64,000 nucleotides of DNA from Emergencia timonensis (GCF_900086585.1 NZ_FLKM01000009.1:1488001-1552000), one strand, 5' to 3'; counted from the first letter of the stretch, positions 8,672-17,449 are shown. A program made the numbers and translations. The notes: generated by a model not told the origin, from the sequence alone.

Positions 8672-9568
8672 ATGGCACTATTTAAAGAGAAGAAAGGCTT
8701 TTTCGGAAAGTTATCTGAACGAATTGGCGATGCCATCATGGGCAGACCTGAGATTGACGAAGATCTGATGGACGAACTGGAAGAGATTTTGATTACTTCT
8801 GATATCGGCATGGATACGACCATGAAGATTATGGAGGATCTGCGAACCTATATCAAAGACAATTATATTACCAATCCTGCCAATGTGAAGGAAGCACTGG
8901 CGAAAGTTATCGCCAAGCTGATGGATAAAGGCGAGCGAAACCAGCTTTGTCAGGATACGCCGTTGGTCATTTTGATGATCGGCATCAACGGAGGCGGCAA
9001 GACGACCTCCATTGCGAAGATTGGCCATAAGCTGAGACAGGAAGGAAAGACAGTACTCCTTGCAGCCGCAGACACTTTCAGGGCGGCCGCAGGGGAACAG
9101 CTGGAAATCTGGGGAAACCGTATCGGTGTCAACACCATCAAACATCAGGAAGGAGCTGATCCATCGGCAGTCATTTTCGATGCGATTCAGTCTGCAAAAG
9201 CGAGAAATATGGATGTGCTCATCTGTGACACAGCCGGCAGACTGCAGACGAAGAAAAACCTCATGAATGAATTGGAGAAGATGAACAAAGTCATCTCCAG
9301 AGAATTTCCAGAGGCGGCCAGAGAAACGCTGCTGGTATTGGACGCCACCACAGGCAAAAACGCAGTTTCACAAGCCCAGGAGTTTAATGATGTTGCGGAA
9401 ATCACAGGGGTGGTCCTTACAAAACTTGATGGAACCGCCAAAGGCGGCATCGCTATCACCATTGCCGACGAATTTGATATGCCGATCAAATACATTGGAG
9501 TGGGAGAAAAAATGGACGATTTGAAAGAGTTCGTTCCGTTAGAATTTGCAGGAGGTATTTTTGAGTGA
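8672..9568 (+). CDS. ftsY: signal recognition particle receptor FtsY
   Basis: SRP receptor GTPase that delivers ribosome-nascent-chain complexes to the Sec translocon. 298 residues: short N helical part, then the NG domain with G1 GINGGGKTT (104-112), DTFRAAA, DTAGRLQTK and TKLDGTAKGG. The acidic A domain of enterobacterial FtsY is missing, as usual for Firmicutes. Good ribosome binding site GAGAGGAA. Its stop overlaps the GTG of der by four bases. Confidence 0.97.
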   Translation: MALFKEKKGFFGKLSERIGDAIMGRPEIDEDLMDELEEILITSDIGMDTTMKIMEDLRTYIKDNYITNPANVKEALAKVIAKLMDKGERNQLCQDTPLVILMIGINGGGKTTSIAKIGHKLRQEGKTVLLAAADTFRAAAGEQLEIWGNRIGVNTIKHQEGADPSAVIFDAIQSAKARNMDVLICDTAGRLQTKKNLMNELEKMNKVISREFPEAARETLLVLDATTGKNAVSQAQEFNDVAEITGVVLTKLDGTAKGGIAITIADEFDMPIKYIGVGEKMDDLKEFVPLEFAGGIFE

Positions 9569-10890
9569 GTAAACCTATCGTAGCCGTAGTCGGCAGACCG
9601 AATGTAGGAAAATCTACATTTTTTAATAAGGTGGTCGGCAGAAGGGTTTCTATTGTCGAAGACACCCCAGGCGTTACAAGAGACAGAATCTATGCAGAAG
9701 CAGAGTGGAACGGTATCTACTTTGCACTGATTGATACAGGCGGAATTGAGCCTGACAGTGAAGACGTGATACTTTCTCAGATGAGAGAGCAGGCACAGAT
9801 CGCCATGGATATGGCTGACGTAATTCTATTTATGGTAGACGGAAGAGACGGCATGACCCATGCCGATCAGGAAGTGGGCAACATGCTTCGCAGAACCGGT
9901 AAGAAGGTGATTCTTCTTGTGAACAAGATTGATAACCCCAGAAATCTTCCTGCGGACTTCTATGATTTTTACGAGCTGGGTATCGGAGAGCCTATTGCGA
10001 TTTCAGCGGCAAATATGCTGAATTTCGGTGACGTTCTCGACGAAATCGTGGAAAGCTTTCCAGACGGAGCAGGGGATGATGAGGAGGATTCAATCAAGGT
10101 CGCTGTCATCGGTAAACCCAATGTGGGAAAATCATCTCTGATTAACGTTTTGCTGGGAGAAAACAGGGTCATCGTATCGCCAATCGCAGGAACGACCCGC
10201 GACTCTATCGATTCGCCTTTTGCATGGGGCGGAGACGAATATATTTTGATCGATACTGCAGGAATCCGAAGGAAGAGTAAGGTCAATGAGGATATCGAAC
10301 GATACAGTGTCATCAGGGCGATTGCTGCCATCGAGCGTTGCGACGTGTGCCTTTTGATGATCGACGCAGAAGAAGGCATCACGGATCAGGACAAGAAGAT
10401 CGCTGGCGTTGCTCACGAAGCGGGCAAAGGAATCGTGGTTGTTGTAAACAAATGGGATCTGATAGCGAAAGAAACCAATACCATGAGGGATTTCAAGCGG
10501 GAAATCGAGGCGGAATTACAGTTTATGTCCTACGCTCCATCGGTGTTCATTTCTGTCAAAGACAAGCAAAGAGTCTTCGATGTCATCAAGATGACAAAAT
10601 ATGTGGCTGAGAAACGCGCTATGAGAGTACCGACAGGGCAATTGAACAGCCTGATTACTGACGCCACCATGATGAAGCAACCGCCGTCTGATAAAGGCAA
10701 ACGTCTGAAAATTTATTACGTGGCGCAAATCGGGGTAAAACCTCCATTGTTCTCTTTCCAGATCAATAAAAGAGATTTGATGCATTTTTCTTACGCCAGA
10801 TATCTGGAAAACAAGATCAGAGAGGGTTTTGGTTTTGAGGGGACTTCGATTAAATTCGTATTCAGAGAAAAAGGAGAGAAAGTACAGTAA
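9565..10890 (+). CDS. der: ribosome assembly GTPase Der (EngA)
   Basis: Essential GTPase for 50S subunit maturation. The 441 residues carry two tandem G domains, each with its own P-loop (GRPNVGKST at 10-18 and GKPNVGKSS near 182-190), NKID/NKWD specificity motifs, and a C-terminal KH-like domain. GTG start overlapping ftsY; GGAGG is 9 bases upstream. Its TAA overlaps the ATG of plsY. Confidence 0.97.
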   Translation: MSKPIVAVVGRPNVGKSTFFNKVVGRRVSIVEDTPGVTRDRIYAEAEWNGIYFALIDTGGIEPDSEDVILSQMREQAQIAMDMADVILFMVDGRDGMTHADQEVGNMLRRTGKKVILLVNKIDNPRNLPADFYDFYELGIGEPIAISAANMLNFGDVLDEIVESFPDGAGDDEEDSIKVAVIGKPNVGKSSLINVLLGENRVIVSPIAGTTRDSIDSPFAWGGDEYILIDTAGIRRKSKVNEDIERYSVIRAIAAIERCDVCLLMIDAEEGITDQDKKIAGVAHEAGKGIVVVVNKWDLIAKETNTMRDFKREIEAELQFMSYAPSVFISVKDKQRVFDVIKMTKYVAEKRAMRVPTGQLNSLITDATMMKQPPSDKGKRLKIYYVAQIGVKPPLFSFQINKRDLMHFSYARYLENKIREGFGFEGTSIKFVFREKGEKVQ

Positions 10891-11477
10891 TGGAAAGGTT
10901 TTGGTTCGTTTTAGTTATCATCATCGCCTATTTCCTTGGAAATATTTCCCCCTCTATTCTCCTCGGCAGAGCCAAGGGAGTTGACATTAAGAAAGAGGGC
11001 AGCGGCAACGCGGGGACGACCAATGCGCTGCGGGTGCTAGGGAAAAAAGCGGCTGTCATCACCCTGATTATCGATATCAGCAAAGGGTTTGCTGCTGTTC
11101 AGATTGGTTACTGGCTCTCGGGCTCGCAGGCGGCTATGTTCTGTGCCCTGGCAGCATTTATCGGTCATATTTGGCCTCTGCTCTTTAAGTTTAAGGGCGG
11201 AAAGGGTGTCGCTGTTGCATTTGGTACCGTTCTGGGAATCAATTGGCAGCTCGCCTTATTGGCTCTGGGAATCGTCGCATTGACTGTACTGATTACGAGA
11301 ATGGTTTCTATGGGATCGGTAATTGCTGCCGTCAGCTTTCCAGTAATCAGCTACTTCCTAGAAAGAGACTTTTTCTGGTTCGGTATTGTCATGGCTTTGA
11401 TTATGCTGTATGCTCATAGGAGCAATATCAAGCGTATCGTCAAAGGTGAAGAACATAAATTGAGTTTGAAAAAATAG
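10890..11477 (+). CDS. plsY: acyl-phosphate glycerol-3-phosphate acyltransferase PlsY
   Basis: Integral membrane enzyme that transfers acyl from PlsX-made acyl-phosphate to glycerol-3-phosphate. 195 residues with about five transmembrane segments and three conserved loops: GNISPSILLGRAKGVDI, GSGNAGTTNALRVLG (Ser/Asn-rich active loop) and KFKGGKGVAVAFG. It is coupled to der by a one-base overlap and followed by gpsA, which makes its glycerol-3-phosphate substrate. Confidence 0.97.
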   Translation: MERFWFVLVIIIAYFLGNISPSILLGRAKGVDIKKEGSGNAGTTNALRVLGKKAAVITLIIDISKGFAAVQIGYWLSGSQAAMFCALAAFIGHIWPLLFKFKGGKGVAVAFGTVLGINWQLALLALGIVALTVLITRMVSMGSVIAAVSFPVISYFLERDFFWFGIVMALIMLYAHRSNIKRIVKGEEHKLSLKK

Positions 11478-11491
11478 AAAGGCAAATAATT

Positions 11492-12493
11492 ATGAAGACA
11501 ATAGGAGTTATCGGTGCAGGCAGCTGGGGAACAGCACTTGCGATCACACTGAGCAACAAAGGTCACAACGTCAAAATTTGTGATGTCAATGCAGAGCACC
11601 TTGCAGAAATGCGTACAAATCGTGAGAATGTCAGATATCTGCCAGGTATTAAATTCTGTGACAATCTACATATGGTAGATAGCGCACAGGAAGCCTTAGA
11701 AGGCGCAGACGTGGCGCTTTTTTCCGCACCGGCACAACACTTCAGAAGTGCTTTTGAGGGCGCACTGCCTTATCTTACAGACGATATGGTAGTCGTCAAT
11801 GTGGCCAAGGGCATTGAGCAGGGCACTTTGATGCGCCTGTCAGAAATCGCTTATGCACTCAAACCGGATGTGAAGTACGTAGTACTTTCCGGCCCGTCCC
11901 ACGCAGAAGAAGTGGGAAAAGCCCTGCCGACGACTGTTGCCGTCGCTTCTAAAGACATGGAACTGGCAGAGTATATACAGGATATCTTTATGACGGACCG
12001 ATTCAGAGTCTACACCAATGATGACGTTTGCGGCGTAGAGCTGGGCGGTGCATTGAAAAACATCATAGCCTTGGGCGCAGGAATCTCCGATGGTATTGGT
12101 TTTGGCGACAATGCGAAGGCTGCTTTGATGACTCGCGGCATCACAGAGATGTGCAGACTGGGCGTTAAGCTGGGCGCTGATATCGCTACCTTCTCCGGAC
12201 TGACTGGAATTGGGGATTTAATCGTGACTTGCACCAGTATGCATTCCAGAAACAGGCGCTGCGGCATCATGATCGGTGAAGGCATTAAACCGAGCGAAGC
12301 GGTTGAGAAGGTGGGCATGGTAGTGGAAGGCATGTTTACGGCAGAAGCCGCTTATGAACTGGCTAAACGTGTCGGCGTGGAAATGCCGATTACCGAGTGC
12401 ATCTACGAGTGCATCAACGAGCGAATTTCCGCAAAGGACGCTGTAGATATGTTGATGGGAAGAGATAAGAAGAACGAGAAACATATAAACTAA
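11492..12493 (+). CDS. gpsA: NAD(P)-dependent glycerol-3-phosphate dehydrogenase
   Basis: Reduces dihydroxyacetone phosphate to glycerol-3-phosphate for phospholipid synthesis. 333 residues: N-terminal Rossmann fold with GAGSWGTALA (about 7-16), catalytic-domain motif VELGGALKNIIALGAGISDGIGFGDN split over the helical domain with the active Lys in ALKN, and ITEMCRLG. Ribosome binding site GAAAGG. It ends the housekeeping run; spoIVA, which often follows gpsA in Clostridia, lies 45 kb away here. Confidence 0.97.
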   Translation: MKTIGVIGAGSWGTALAITLSNKGHNVKICDVNAEHLAEMRTNRENVRYLPGIKFCDNLHMVDSAQEALEGADVALFSAPAQHFRSAFEGALPYLTDDMVVVNVAKGIEQGTLMRLSEIAYALKPDVKYVVLSGPSHAEEVGKALPTTVAVASKDMELAEYIQDIFMTDRFRVYTNDDVCGVELGGALKNIIALGAGISDGIGFGDNAKAALMTRGITEMCRLGVKLGADIATFSGLTGIGDLIVTCTSMHSRNRRCGIMIGEGIKPSEAVEKVGMVVEGMFTAEAAYELAKRVGVEMPITECIYECINERISAKDAVDMLMGRDKKNEKHIN

Positions 12494-12546
12494 TATGGAT
12501 TTTTAGCTGATGAAGGCGTTGCCTTCAAAATCCAGTTGAATCGGTC

Positions 12547-12597
12547 GAAACGGCGCAAACCTCTAATTTTAGATATAGTAGCGCCGTTTTTATGTTG
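12547..12597 (+). terminator. terminator after gpsA
   Basis: AACGGCGC and GCGCCGTT form an 8-bp GC-rich stem around an A/T-rich loop of about 24 bases and run into TTTTT near 12590. A second hairpin just upstream (about 12495-12536: GGATTTT with AAAATCC and inner GAAGGC with GCCTTC) has no T-run. Confidence 0.7.
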
Positions 12598-12865
12598 CCG
12601 GGGACGATCTGAAACAAAAGATGATTACTGCATCATCCAAATTAGTAAAAATATGAGAGATGAATTTGCAGTCTTGACTTTTTGATGGTAAAGATACTGT
12701 CTACAATTCCTGTTTTTCTATGAAAAACGGTGAACCTATCTCCTGAATCAGCGCAGAAACGGCGCCAGGCATCGAAAAAACAATGCTTTGCGCCGTTTCT
12801 GGTGTTCTTTTGCATATTGATAACGGAACGCTTTCGGCGTCCCGGGTCGCTGCGCAAATATGTAG
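12598..12865. other. non-coding stretch with a long inverted repeat
   Basis: No convincing gene. The main object is a stem-loop: CAGAAACGGCGC (12754-12765) pairs perfectly with its complement at 12790-12801, and AGGCAT (12767-12772) with ATGCTT (12783-12788) inside. The arms repeat the AACGGCGC/GCGCCGTT core of the gpsA terminator. A 71-codon minus-strand frame (12642-12857) resembles nothing and spans the hairpin. Confidence 0.45.
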
Positions 12866-13327
12866 TTAAGAGAATACCCCTGTTGGGCTACAGGCCAGAG
12901 TGACGGTTTTGATTAATGTGTCAAAGACTTTCCCATCTTAATATTGCTTGCCAGTGGCGGTTGCACTGGCCGCATTGCCGGACTTGCTGCCGCTGATGTT
13001 AGAGACTTTCCCTGTGCTGCCAATTGCTTGAGCTGATGGAGTTGAAGCAGTACACTTTGCAGTACCGCTGCCATATGTGAAGGTGCCGGTAACCCTCACG
13101 TACCACAACTGTTCACCTGATGAAGATTCGTAATAAGCAGTTTTGCTCTTGGTCTTTGTCGTGGTGGAGAATGTCTGTATAGTATCTGTCGGTACATCCT
13201 CGATGATGGTGACATAGCGGCTGCCGTCATCAAGATATTCTACAGTGATGACAGCATCAGATGCATATACGGGCTGTATCGCTAAAATCAGCACGGCAGC
13301 TAATATGAATATAATGGTTTCATGAGT
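12866..13327 (-). pseudogene. secreted protein gene interrupted by an in-frame TAA
   Basis: From ATG at 13327 (complement) the frame encodes a signal peptide (MTHETIIFILAAVLILAIQP, ending VYASDA), then a small secreted domain rich in Ser, Thr and Tyr with the motifs VEYLDDGSRYVTIIEDVP and LWYVRVTGTFTYGSGTAKC. TAA at 12938-12940 stops it after TGKQY, but the same frame continues for 23 codons (DGKVFDTLIKTVTLACSPTG and three more residues) to a second TAA at 12866. The continuation has the Cys-containing beta-strand ending expected of such proteins, so I read this as one gene broken by a nonsense mutation. Weak ribosome binding site. Family unnamed; function unknown. Confidence 0.55.
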
Positions 13328-13640
13328 CATAATGGAATTTTGTGCTTCTTTGTAAAGGTCATAATAAAAATAGGTCTTAACGGATAGCACAACTACGACC
13401 ACAACGGTAATGATGATAATTGCTTTTGTGATGGTTTTGCGCAGCGAAATCCTTTTGCATAATTGTGGCTGATCCAAAGATATTATGTAATTGTATACGG
13501 CATCTTTTGGTTCTTCAAAGTGGCTGATTACATCTTCCAGGTACAGCCCAGGTTCAGCTCGATATATTCCGTTATGGATGCTTTTAAATCCCTGAGGAAT
13601 ACCCGTTCTTCCTTTCCATAAACCGGTAACAGAAGGCGAA
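13325..13640 (-). pseudogene. remnant of a PadR-associated small membrane protein (HAAS/DUF1700-like)
   Basis: Two minus-strand frames join to give a recognisable protein. Frame one, directly after the PadR stop, reads LLLPVYGKEERVFLRDLKAS; after a frame change around 13545-13580 it continues LYLEDVISHFEEPKDAVYNY, then SLDQPQLCKRISLRKTITKA and a transmembrane helix of Ile and Val. This is the helical HAAS-type domain plus membrane anchor typical of proteins encoded next to PadR regulators. The start is missing and at least one frameshift is present, so it cannot be translated as one protein. The family assignment is from pattern and neighbourhood; DUF6120 is a possible alternative name. Confidence 0.5.
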
Positions 13641-13647
13641 TTTCTTA

Positions 13648-13817
13648 CAGCTTGTACAGGGTAGGGTACAGCGTGCTCTCTGTTACGATGACATTACCGT
13701 TGGATTGCTTTTTTATCAGGGTGGTCAACTGATATCCGTACAGGTCTTGTTTTTGTAGAAGAAACAGGACAATCATCTCTACTGTCCCCATTTTGAAATT
13801 ACTTCGGCCTCTTGCCA
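13648..13817 (-). pseudogene. PadR-family transcriptional regulator, N-terminal fragment
   Basis: Reading the complement from ATG at 13817: MARGRSNFKMGTVEMIVLFL, then LQKQDLYGYQLTTLIKKQSN and TESTLYPTLYKL followed by TAA. This is the winged-helix DNA-binding half of a PadR regulator, which should continue for about 50 more residues. Instead the stop is followed directly by sequence of the neighbouring membrane protein, which suggests a deletion that removed the PadR C-terminus and the partner's start. GGGGGCG precedes the ATG. Confidence 0.65.
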
Positions 13818-13896
13818 TTTTCGCCCCCTAAATTTTATATATGAAATATATCACATAAATTCTGAAAAAATAATACTATGAAAAACTTAATACATT

Positions 13897-13925
13897 TTGA
13901 CAAAGATAAATAGGTGGTATAAAAT
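13897..13925 (+). promoter_or_regulatory. promoter of the bacteriocin-like cluster
   Basis: TTGACA (13897-13902), 17-base spacer, TAAAAT (13920-13925): a near-consensus sigma-A promoter pointing into the plus-strand cluster. Confidence 0.65.
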
Positions 13926-13966
13926 ATAGAAAAATAAGAAAATTGCAAATAGTTAAAGCGGGAGGG

Positions 13967-13984
13967 ATGCGTATGCGCAAATAA
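13967..13984 (+). other. minigene or stub: strong RBS followed by ATG-CGT-ATG-CGC-AAA-TAA
   Basis: GGGAGGG (13960-13966) is a good ribosome binding site for the ATG at 13973, which gives only Met-Arg-Lys-stop. It lies in the leader between the promoter and the first full gene. It may be a decayed start or a leader minigene. Nothing else is visible between 13985 and 14066. Confidence 0.25.
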
Positions 13985-14066
13985 TTATATATATCAGCAT
14001 AGAATAATGAATTAACGAATTTACAAATTCAGAGATTCATTGTGTTCTAAAGAAAGAGGTGAAAAG

Positions 14067-14441
14067 ATGGAACATCGCTTAAATAAAAAAGTTATCCTGT
14101 TTTGCTTTTCTTTAATCTTAGTAATAATATCCCTTATTGCAACACCAACGATTTACTCTTTTTTATGTTATGAAAAAAACCAGGTGGGTGAAAGCTATGG
14201 AAAAGCAGCTGAAATGATTGATGGATCCGGTTTTTTAAAAAATCCTGATCTCATAGAAATAATTGCAGATAATGGGAAAAAGGGTTATGTAAGGAAAAGT
14301 GATTACTACATAACACAGCCTAATAACCCAGAAGAGGCTATTGTATATATGAAAAAACTTTCGGCAATACCAGTTTATAAAAATGACGGTATAACCAAAA
14401 TTGGTGAATTAAATTTAGCTAATAGAGGTAAGGGAGACTAG
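14067..14441 (+). CDS. uncharacterised secreted or membrane-anchored protein
   Basis: 124 residues; N-terminal hydrophobic segment (about 9-31) that is either an anchor or an uncleaved signal, then an extracytoplasmic domain with GESYGKAAEM, DNGKKGYVRKSDYY, and NNPEEAIVYMKKL followed by IPVYKNDGITKIGEL. The repeated 'VxK/RxxDY' and 'PEEA' pattern is common in small secreted proteins of Clostridia and Actinobacteria, but I cannot name the family. Start at 14067 is chosen because AGAGGTG lies 7 bases upstream; 14040 is the outermost in-frame start. It is the first complete gene of the accessory cluster. Confidence 0.6.
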   Translation: MEHRLNKKVILFCFSLILVIISLIATPTIYSFLCYEKNQVGESYGKAAEMIDGSGFLKNPDLIEIIADNGKKGYVRKSDYYITQPNNPEEAIVYMKKLSAIPVYKNDGITKIGELNLANRGKGD

Positions 14442-14462
14442 TAATTTTAGAAAGAAGAAAGT

Positions 14463-14640
14463 GAGGACAGAATGTTTAAAATGAAATTTAATTAAAAGAA
14501 ACTCAATGGAGCAAGTATTATTCACAAACTGCGTGGCCATAAAACAGATAAGCTATAACTTATTTGTTATAGCTTCATTCGTTGGAGTGTCATATTATTG
14601 ACGGCTAAAAAATAATACACTTTGCAGTTGGATTCAAAAG
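14463..14640 (+). other. degenerate stretch with a hairpin
   Basis: A GTGAGGA ribosome binding site precedes an ATG that gives only seven codons (MFKMKFN) before TAA, suggesting a decayed start. A hairpin AAGCTATAAC / GTTATAGCTT follows near 14550-14575, without a T-run. No intact gene. Confidence 0.3.
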
Positions 14641-14684
14641 AGAAACTTGATAGGAGTTGAAAGTGTTGCTGCAAGAGTACTTAA

Positions 14685-15037
14685 ATGAAGACTCTAAGAC
14701 AAAAGATTATGATTTTAACTATGTGTCTGGTTTTCTCGTTTGTTGGTTGTATCTAAGCGTATGCAGACACTGATATGGAAGAAATCAATGGGAAAAATGA
14801 GATTGCTGCAGTAAGTAATGGGGTAATAACTGGATCTGATCATTGGATACTACCTGTACGAGATCTCGTTGGGGGAACGTATTTGGATTTATATTCCGGT
14901 GCAGAAGGTTATACTGTAAGCAGTACATACCATAGAACTTCTGTAGAATATCTTGTTAGTTGGAAGAGCGTAAAAGTTTAACTGGTAAAATACAGGTTTC
15001 CACTGGCTATGTTAGGCCTCCATATTCTAAACACTAG
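14685..15037 (+). pseudogene. broken lactococcin-972-like bacteriocin precursor gene
   Basis: From ATG 14685 the frame gives a signal peptide MKTLRQKIMILTMCLVFSFV then GCI, TAA at 14754, and in the same frame AYADTDMEEINGKNE, VGGTYLDLYSGAEGYTVSST and YHRTSVEYLVSW. A second stop at 14979 is bypassed if the reading shifts by one base: LTGKIQVSTGYVRPPYSKH then TAG at 15035. Signal peptide, Ala-Tyr-Ala-Asp cleavage site and the 'VGG-x-Y ... SSxYHxxS' pattern fit the lactococcin 972 family. One nonsense mutation and one frameshift make it inactive unless recoded. The short frame from ATG 14775 is the piece that remains open. Confidence 0.5.
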
Positions 15038-15087
15038 AGCTGCATTTAAATCGGCAGTATACTATGAATTCTAAAGAGGTATGAGCA

Positions 15088-16419
15088 ATGAAAAGTCATC
15101 ATAAAAAATTGCTGGTCAGATTATTATTGTTAGTGGGAATGCTTGCAGTTACGATTGGACCTTCCCTTGCATATTATGGAAACTTAAGAATTGTAGGTCT
15201 GTCATCTGAGCCAGAAATAGTTGAAGAAAATGTATCACCCGTATTCAGTGTCCCGCTTTCGGACTTATATGGAAGGGCTGAGGGATATGATTTATCGCAG
15301 TTTATGGGACGAGAAAATGTTTTGTCAGATCTGATTGAAATCAATAATACGTTGCATAGCAGCGATGTATTTGAATATTATCAGGTGACAGAACCTTCTA
15401 TCTACTATGTAGGAAATTATCAAGGAAAACAGGAAACAATTGTTGCTGGGGAAGAATATAGGAATCAGGTAGATACTGAGACACGGGAACTCATTACATC
15501 TTTGAATTCCTTTGAGATATCAAAAAACATTGCAGATCAGATTGCAGATCAGACAGTAAAGGGACAAGCATTTTCTGATGGTGACTTTTCATTAACTTGT
15601 AAGGACGAAATACCGGTTGTTATTGGTAGTGCGTTTGAAGAAAACCTGTCTGTGGGAGACATTTTAAATATCCGATATTATCTAGCCAATATCAGAGTGA
15701 AGATTGTCGGTATCATGAAGAAAGGCGCCAGTCTAAAGATTCCAAATATGGAGATGAACCTTGATGGATATATGGTTTTTCCTGATATTAAAATCAATAG
15801 AGAAAATTTAGTAGCTAAAAAGCACAATATCATCATGATGCTGGAAAAAGACGAGGGCTATATTGGAATATATAAACTGAAGGATTTTGAGAAGGTTATT
15901 GAGGAACTGAATAGAATCAGCAAAAAATATAATTTTGCTCTAGACATCGAAAGTATAGAAAACACTTATACATACTTAAAGGGAGAAAAAGCCGAAACTG
16001 TAGAAAATGATAAAGAACATAATGTGGAAGAAAAGGAAATCAATATAGATAATTCAATGTCAAGAAAGATAACCATCCTTCTTTATATTGTGTCTATAAT
16101 TGGGGCAATCTGTATTTTGATAATTGCCTTCTTCTGGAAGAGGGTCTTTGTAGATGTGAAGGTGAATTATCGAGGGATCGTATTTAAGACAAGAGAAACG
16201 ATCAAATTTATCAGCAATATTATGGCCTCCTATATCATTTCTTACAGTATCTGTGCATTGATATTTGGAAGAAGATACGAAAATTTTGACTATCACTACA
16301 TTGCATATCCGCAAAGCTGGGTCAGATTGTTTTTGATGTGTATCATAATTATGGGCAGCATGATTCTGTGCAGACAGATTGGGAAGAGCATGCAGAAAGA
16401 GGAGGAACCGGATGATTGA
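15088..16419 (+). CDS. MacB/FtsX-like membrane protein with large extracytoplasmic domain
   Basis: 443 residues: one N-terminal transmembrane segment (about 8-29), an extracytoplasmic domain of about 290 residues resembling the MacB periplasmic core (VGDILNIRYYLANIRVKIVG is the beta-rich part), then three transmembrane segments near the C-terminus (about 330-350, 372-392, 410-430). This is half of a MacB/FtsX permease layout. Its gene overlaps the VanZ-like gene by 8 bases and lies in the bacteriocin-like cluster, so a role in export of, or protection against, the peptide is inferred. Ribosome binding site AAAGAGG. Family assignment is by topology and weak motif, not by a signature. Confidence 0.55.
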   Translation: MKSHHKKLLVRLLLLVGMLAVTIGPSLAYYGNLRIVGLSSEPEIVEENVSPVFSVPLSDLYGRAEGYDLSQFMGRENVLSDLIEINNTLHSSDVFEYYQVTEPSIYYVGNYQGKQETIVAGEEYRNQVDTETRELITSLNSFEISKNIADQIADQTVKGQAFSDGDFSLTCKDEIPVVIGSAFEENLSVGDILNIRYYLANIRVKIVGIMKKGASLKIPNMEMNLDGYMVFPDIKINRENLVAKKHNIIMMLEKDEGYIGIYKLKDFEKVIEELNRISKKYNFALDIESIENTYTYLKGEKAETVENDKEHNVEEKEINIDNSMSRKITILLYIVSIIGAICILIIAFFWKRVFVDVKVNYRGIVFKTRETIKFISNIMASYIISYSICALIFGRRYENFDYHYIAYPQSWVRLFLMCIIIMGSMILCRQIGKSMQKEEEPDD

Positions 16420-16987
16420 GTTGATTACGGCAACATTTTTGCAGGCCTATCCGATGTACTTTGCAGCGATACCCTTTGTTATCCTGGGACTGCTCATTAG
16501 AAAGAAAAAAAGCACGTGTCAAAGTTCTGTATATTTAGGGGACTTAGCATTTGTACTTCTCTGTTCATCAATTCTGGTTACGCTAGCGGCAACATGTTAT
16601 TCAAAAGAGTTTTTTGACAACTTTGATATAAAGCGCCTGCTGCATTATGAGCAAATTCATTTTGACCCTGAGGGTTTTTTGTCAAATATTCTGCTGGCTA
16701 GTTTTGCAGGGAGTTTCCATGCTACTGTAAACTGGCTGGGTAATATTGGTTTATTTGTCCCTATTGCCTTTTTCACAATGTGGATCAGCAGGAAGGATAA
16801 ATACAAAAAAGTGCAGATCGTTATCTGTTGCTTGCTGTTTTCGGTACTAATTGAATCAATCCAATTATGTAGTGGAAGATTAGCAGACGTCATGGATGTT
16901 TTTCTTAATACACTTGGTGCGTTTGTTGGATGTTGGCTTTTTGATTATTTTGTAGCGATTACAGATCATTTGAATAAGAGGCTGTAG
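16412..16987 (+). CDS. VanZ-like membrane protein
   Basis: 191 residues with four to five transmembrane segments. The VanZ pattern is visible: FDPEGFLSNILLASFAGS, NWLGNIGLFVPIAFF, then ESIQLCSGRLADVMDVFLNT and LGAFVGCWLFDY (conserved E, Q, R, D and N in the membrane). VanZ proteins give low-level teicoplanin or lipopeptide resistance; here, within a bacteriocin-like cluster, an immunity role is plausible. Start 16412 has AGAGGAGG 6 bases upstream; an outer ATG at 16379 lies deep in the preceding gene. Confidence 0.75.
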   Translation: MIELITATFLQAYPMYFAAIPFVILGLLIRKKKSTCQSSVYLGDLAFVLLCSSILVTLAATCYSKEFFDNFDIKRLLHYEQIHFDPEGFLSNILLASFAGSFHATVNWLGNIGLFVPIAFFTMWISRKDKYKKVQIVICCLLFSVLIESIQLCSGRLADVMDVFLNTLGAFVGCWLFDYFVAITDHLNKRL

Positions 16988-17051
16988 AGTATTGTATTCG
17001 GTGTAGGAAATGTGACAGGATTTTGTTACATTCTAAAATGTAATGGAGGTT

Positions 17052-17387
17052 ATGATTGAAAATACAGTATTTATGACTTTAGCTATTTGTATTGTGATGG
17101 TTTTGAGTTTAGCAGCCGTTACTGCAAAAGCAGGCAGCGTAATTATCTTTATTGGATATGTACAGGGACCAGCTTTGTGGGCTGAATCCCTACATGAAGA
17201 CAGACATCAAGCGAGGTCCTCTATTAAAGGCGGCGACACAAAGATTGTTACCGCAAGCGGTGGTAATTGGGCAAAAACCTTTACTCTTGACGGAAGCCTT
17301 CTTGGTCCAAGTGGCACGGCTTTAAGTAGAGTTACGCCAAATGGAACATGGTACATATGGACGTTTAAGTACGGAAAGCTGTTGTAA
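17052..17387 (+). CDS. secreted peptide, lactococcin-972-like bacteriocin candidate
   Basis: About 111 residues: signal peptide (hydrophobic LAICIVMVLSLAAV, probable cleavage after AKA) and a mature part of about 85 residues with YVQGPALWAESLHEDRHQAR, then SSIKGGDTKIVTASGGNWAK and an aromatic C-terminal end TWYIWTFKYG. The 'Y...H...SS...G.WAK...aromatic tail' pattern resembles the lactococcin 972 family, and the next two genes encode the transporter pair associated with that family. GGAGG lies only 2 bases before ATG 17052, so the start may be 17043 or the downstream ATG at 17073. Family assignment is tentative and rests on context as much as sequence. Confidence 0.5.
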   Translation: MIENTVFMTLAICIVMVLSLAAVTAKAGSVIIFIGYVQGPALWAESLHEDRHQARSSIKGGDTKIVTASGGNWAKTFTLDGSLLGPSGTALSRVTPNGTWYIWTFKYGKLL

Positions 17388-17396
17388 ACTAGTATG

Positions 17397-17428
17397 AAAG
17401 AGGATTTGTTACTATGCAAATCCTCTTT
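17397..17428 (+). terminator. hairpin between bacteriocin candidate and permease gene
   Basis: AAAGAGGATTTG (17397-17408) and its exact complement (17417-17428) form a 12-bp stem with an 8-base loop. Only a short T-run is present (CTTT), so partial termination or 3'-end stabilisation of the peptide mRNA is more likely than full termination. Confidence 0.55.
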
Positions 17429-17449
17429 GATAGTCGCTGGAGATGTCTT

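Noticed and set aside
12642..12857. 71-codon minus-strand frame between gpsA and the decayed island genes
   Set aside because: Spans a long inverted repeat; composition unlike a protein of this genome.
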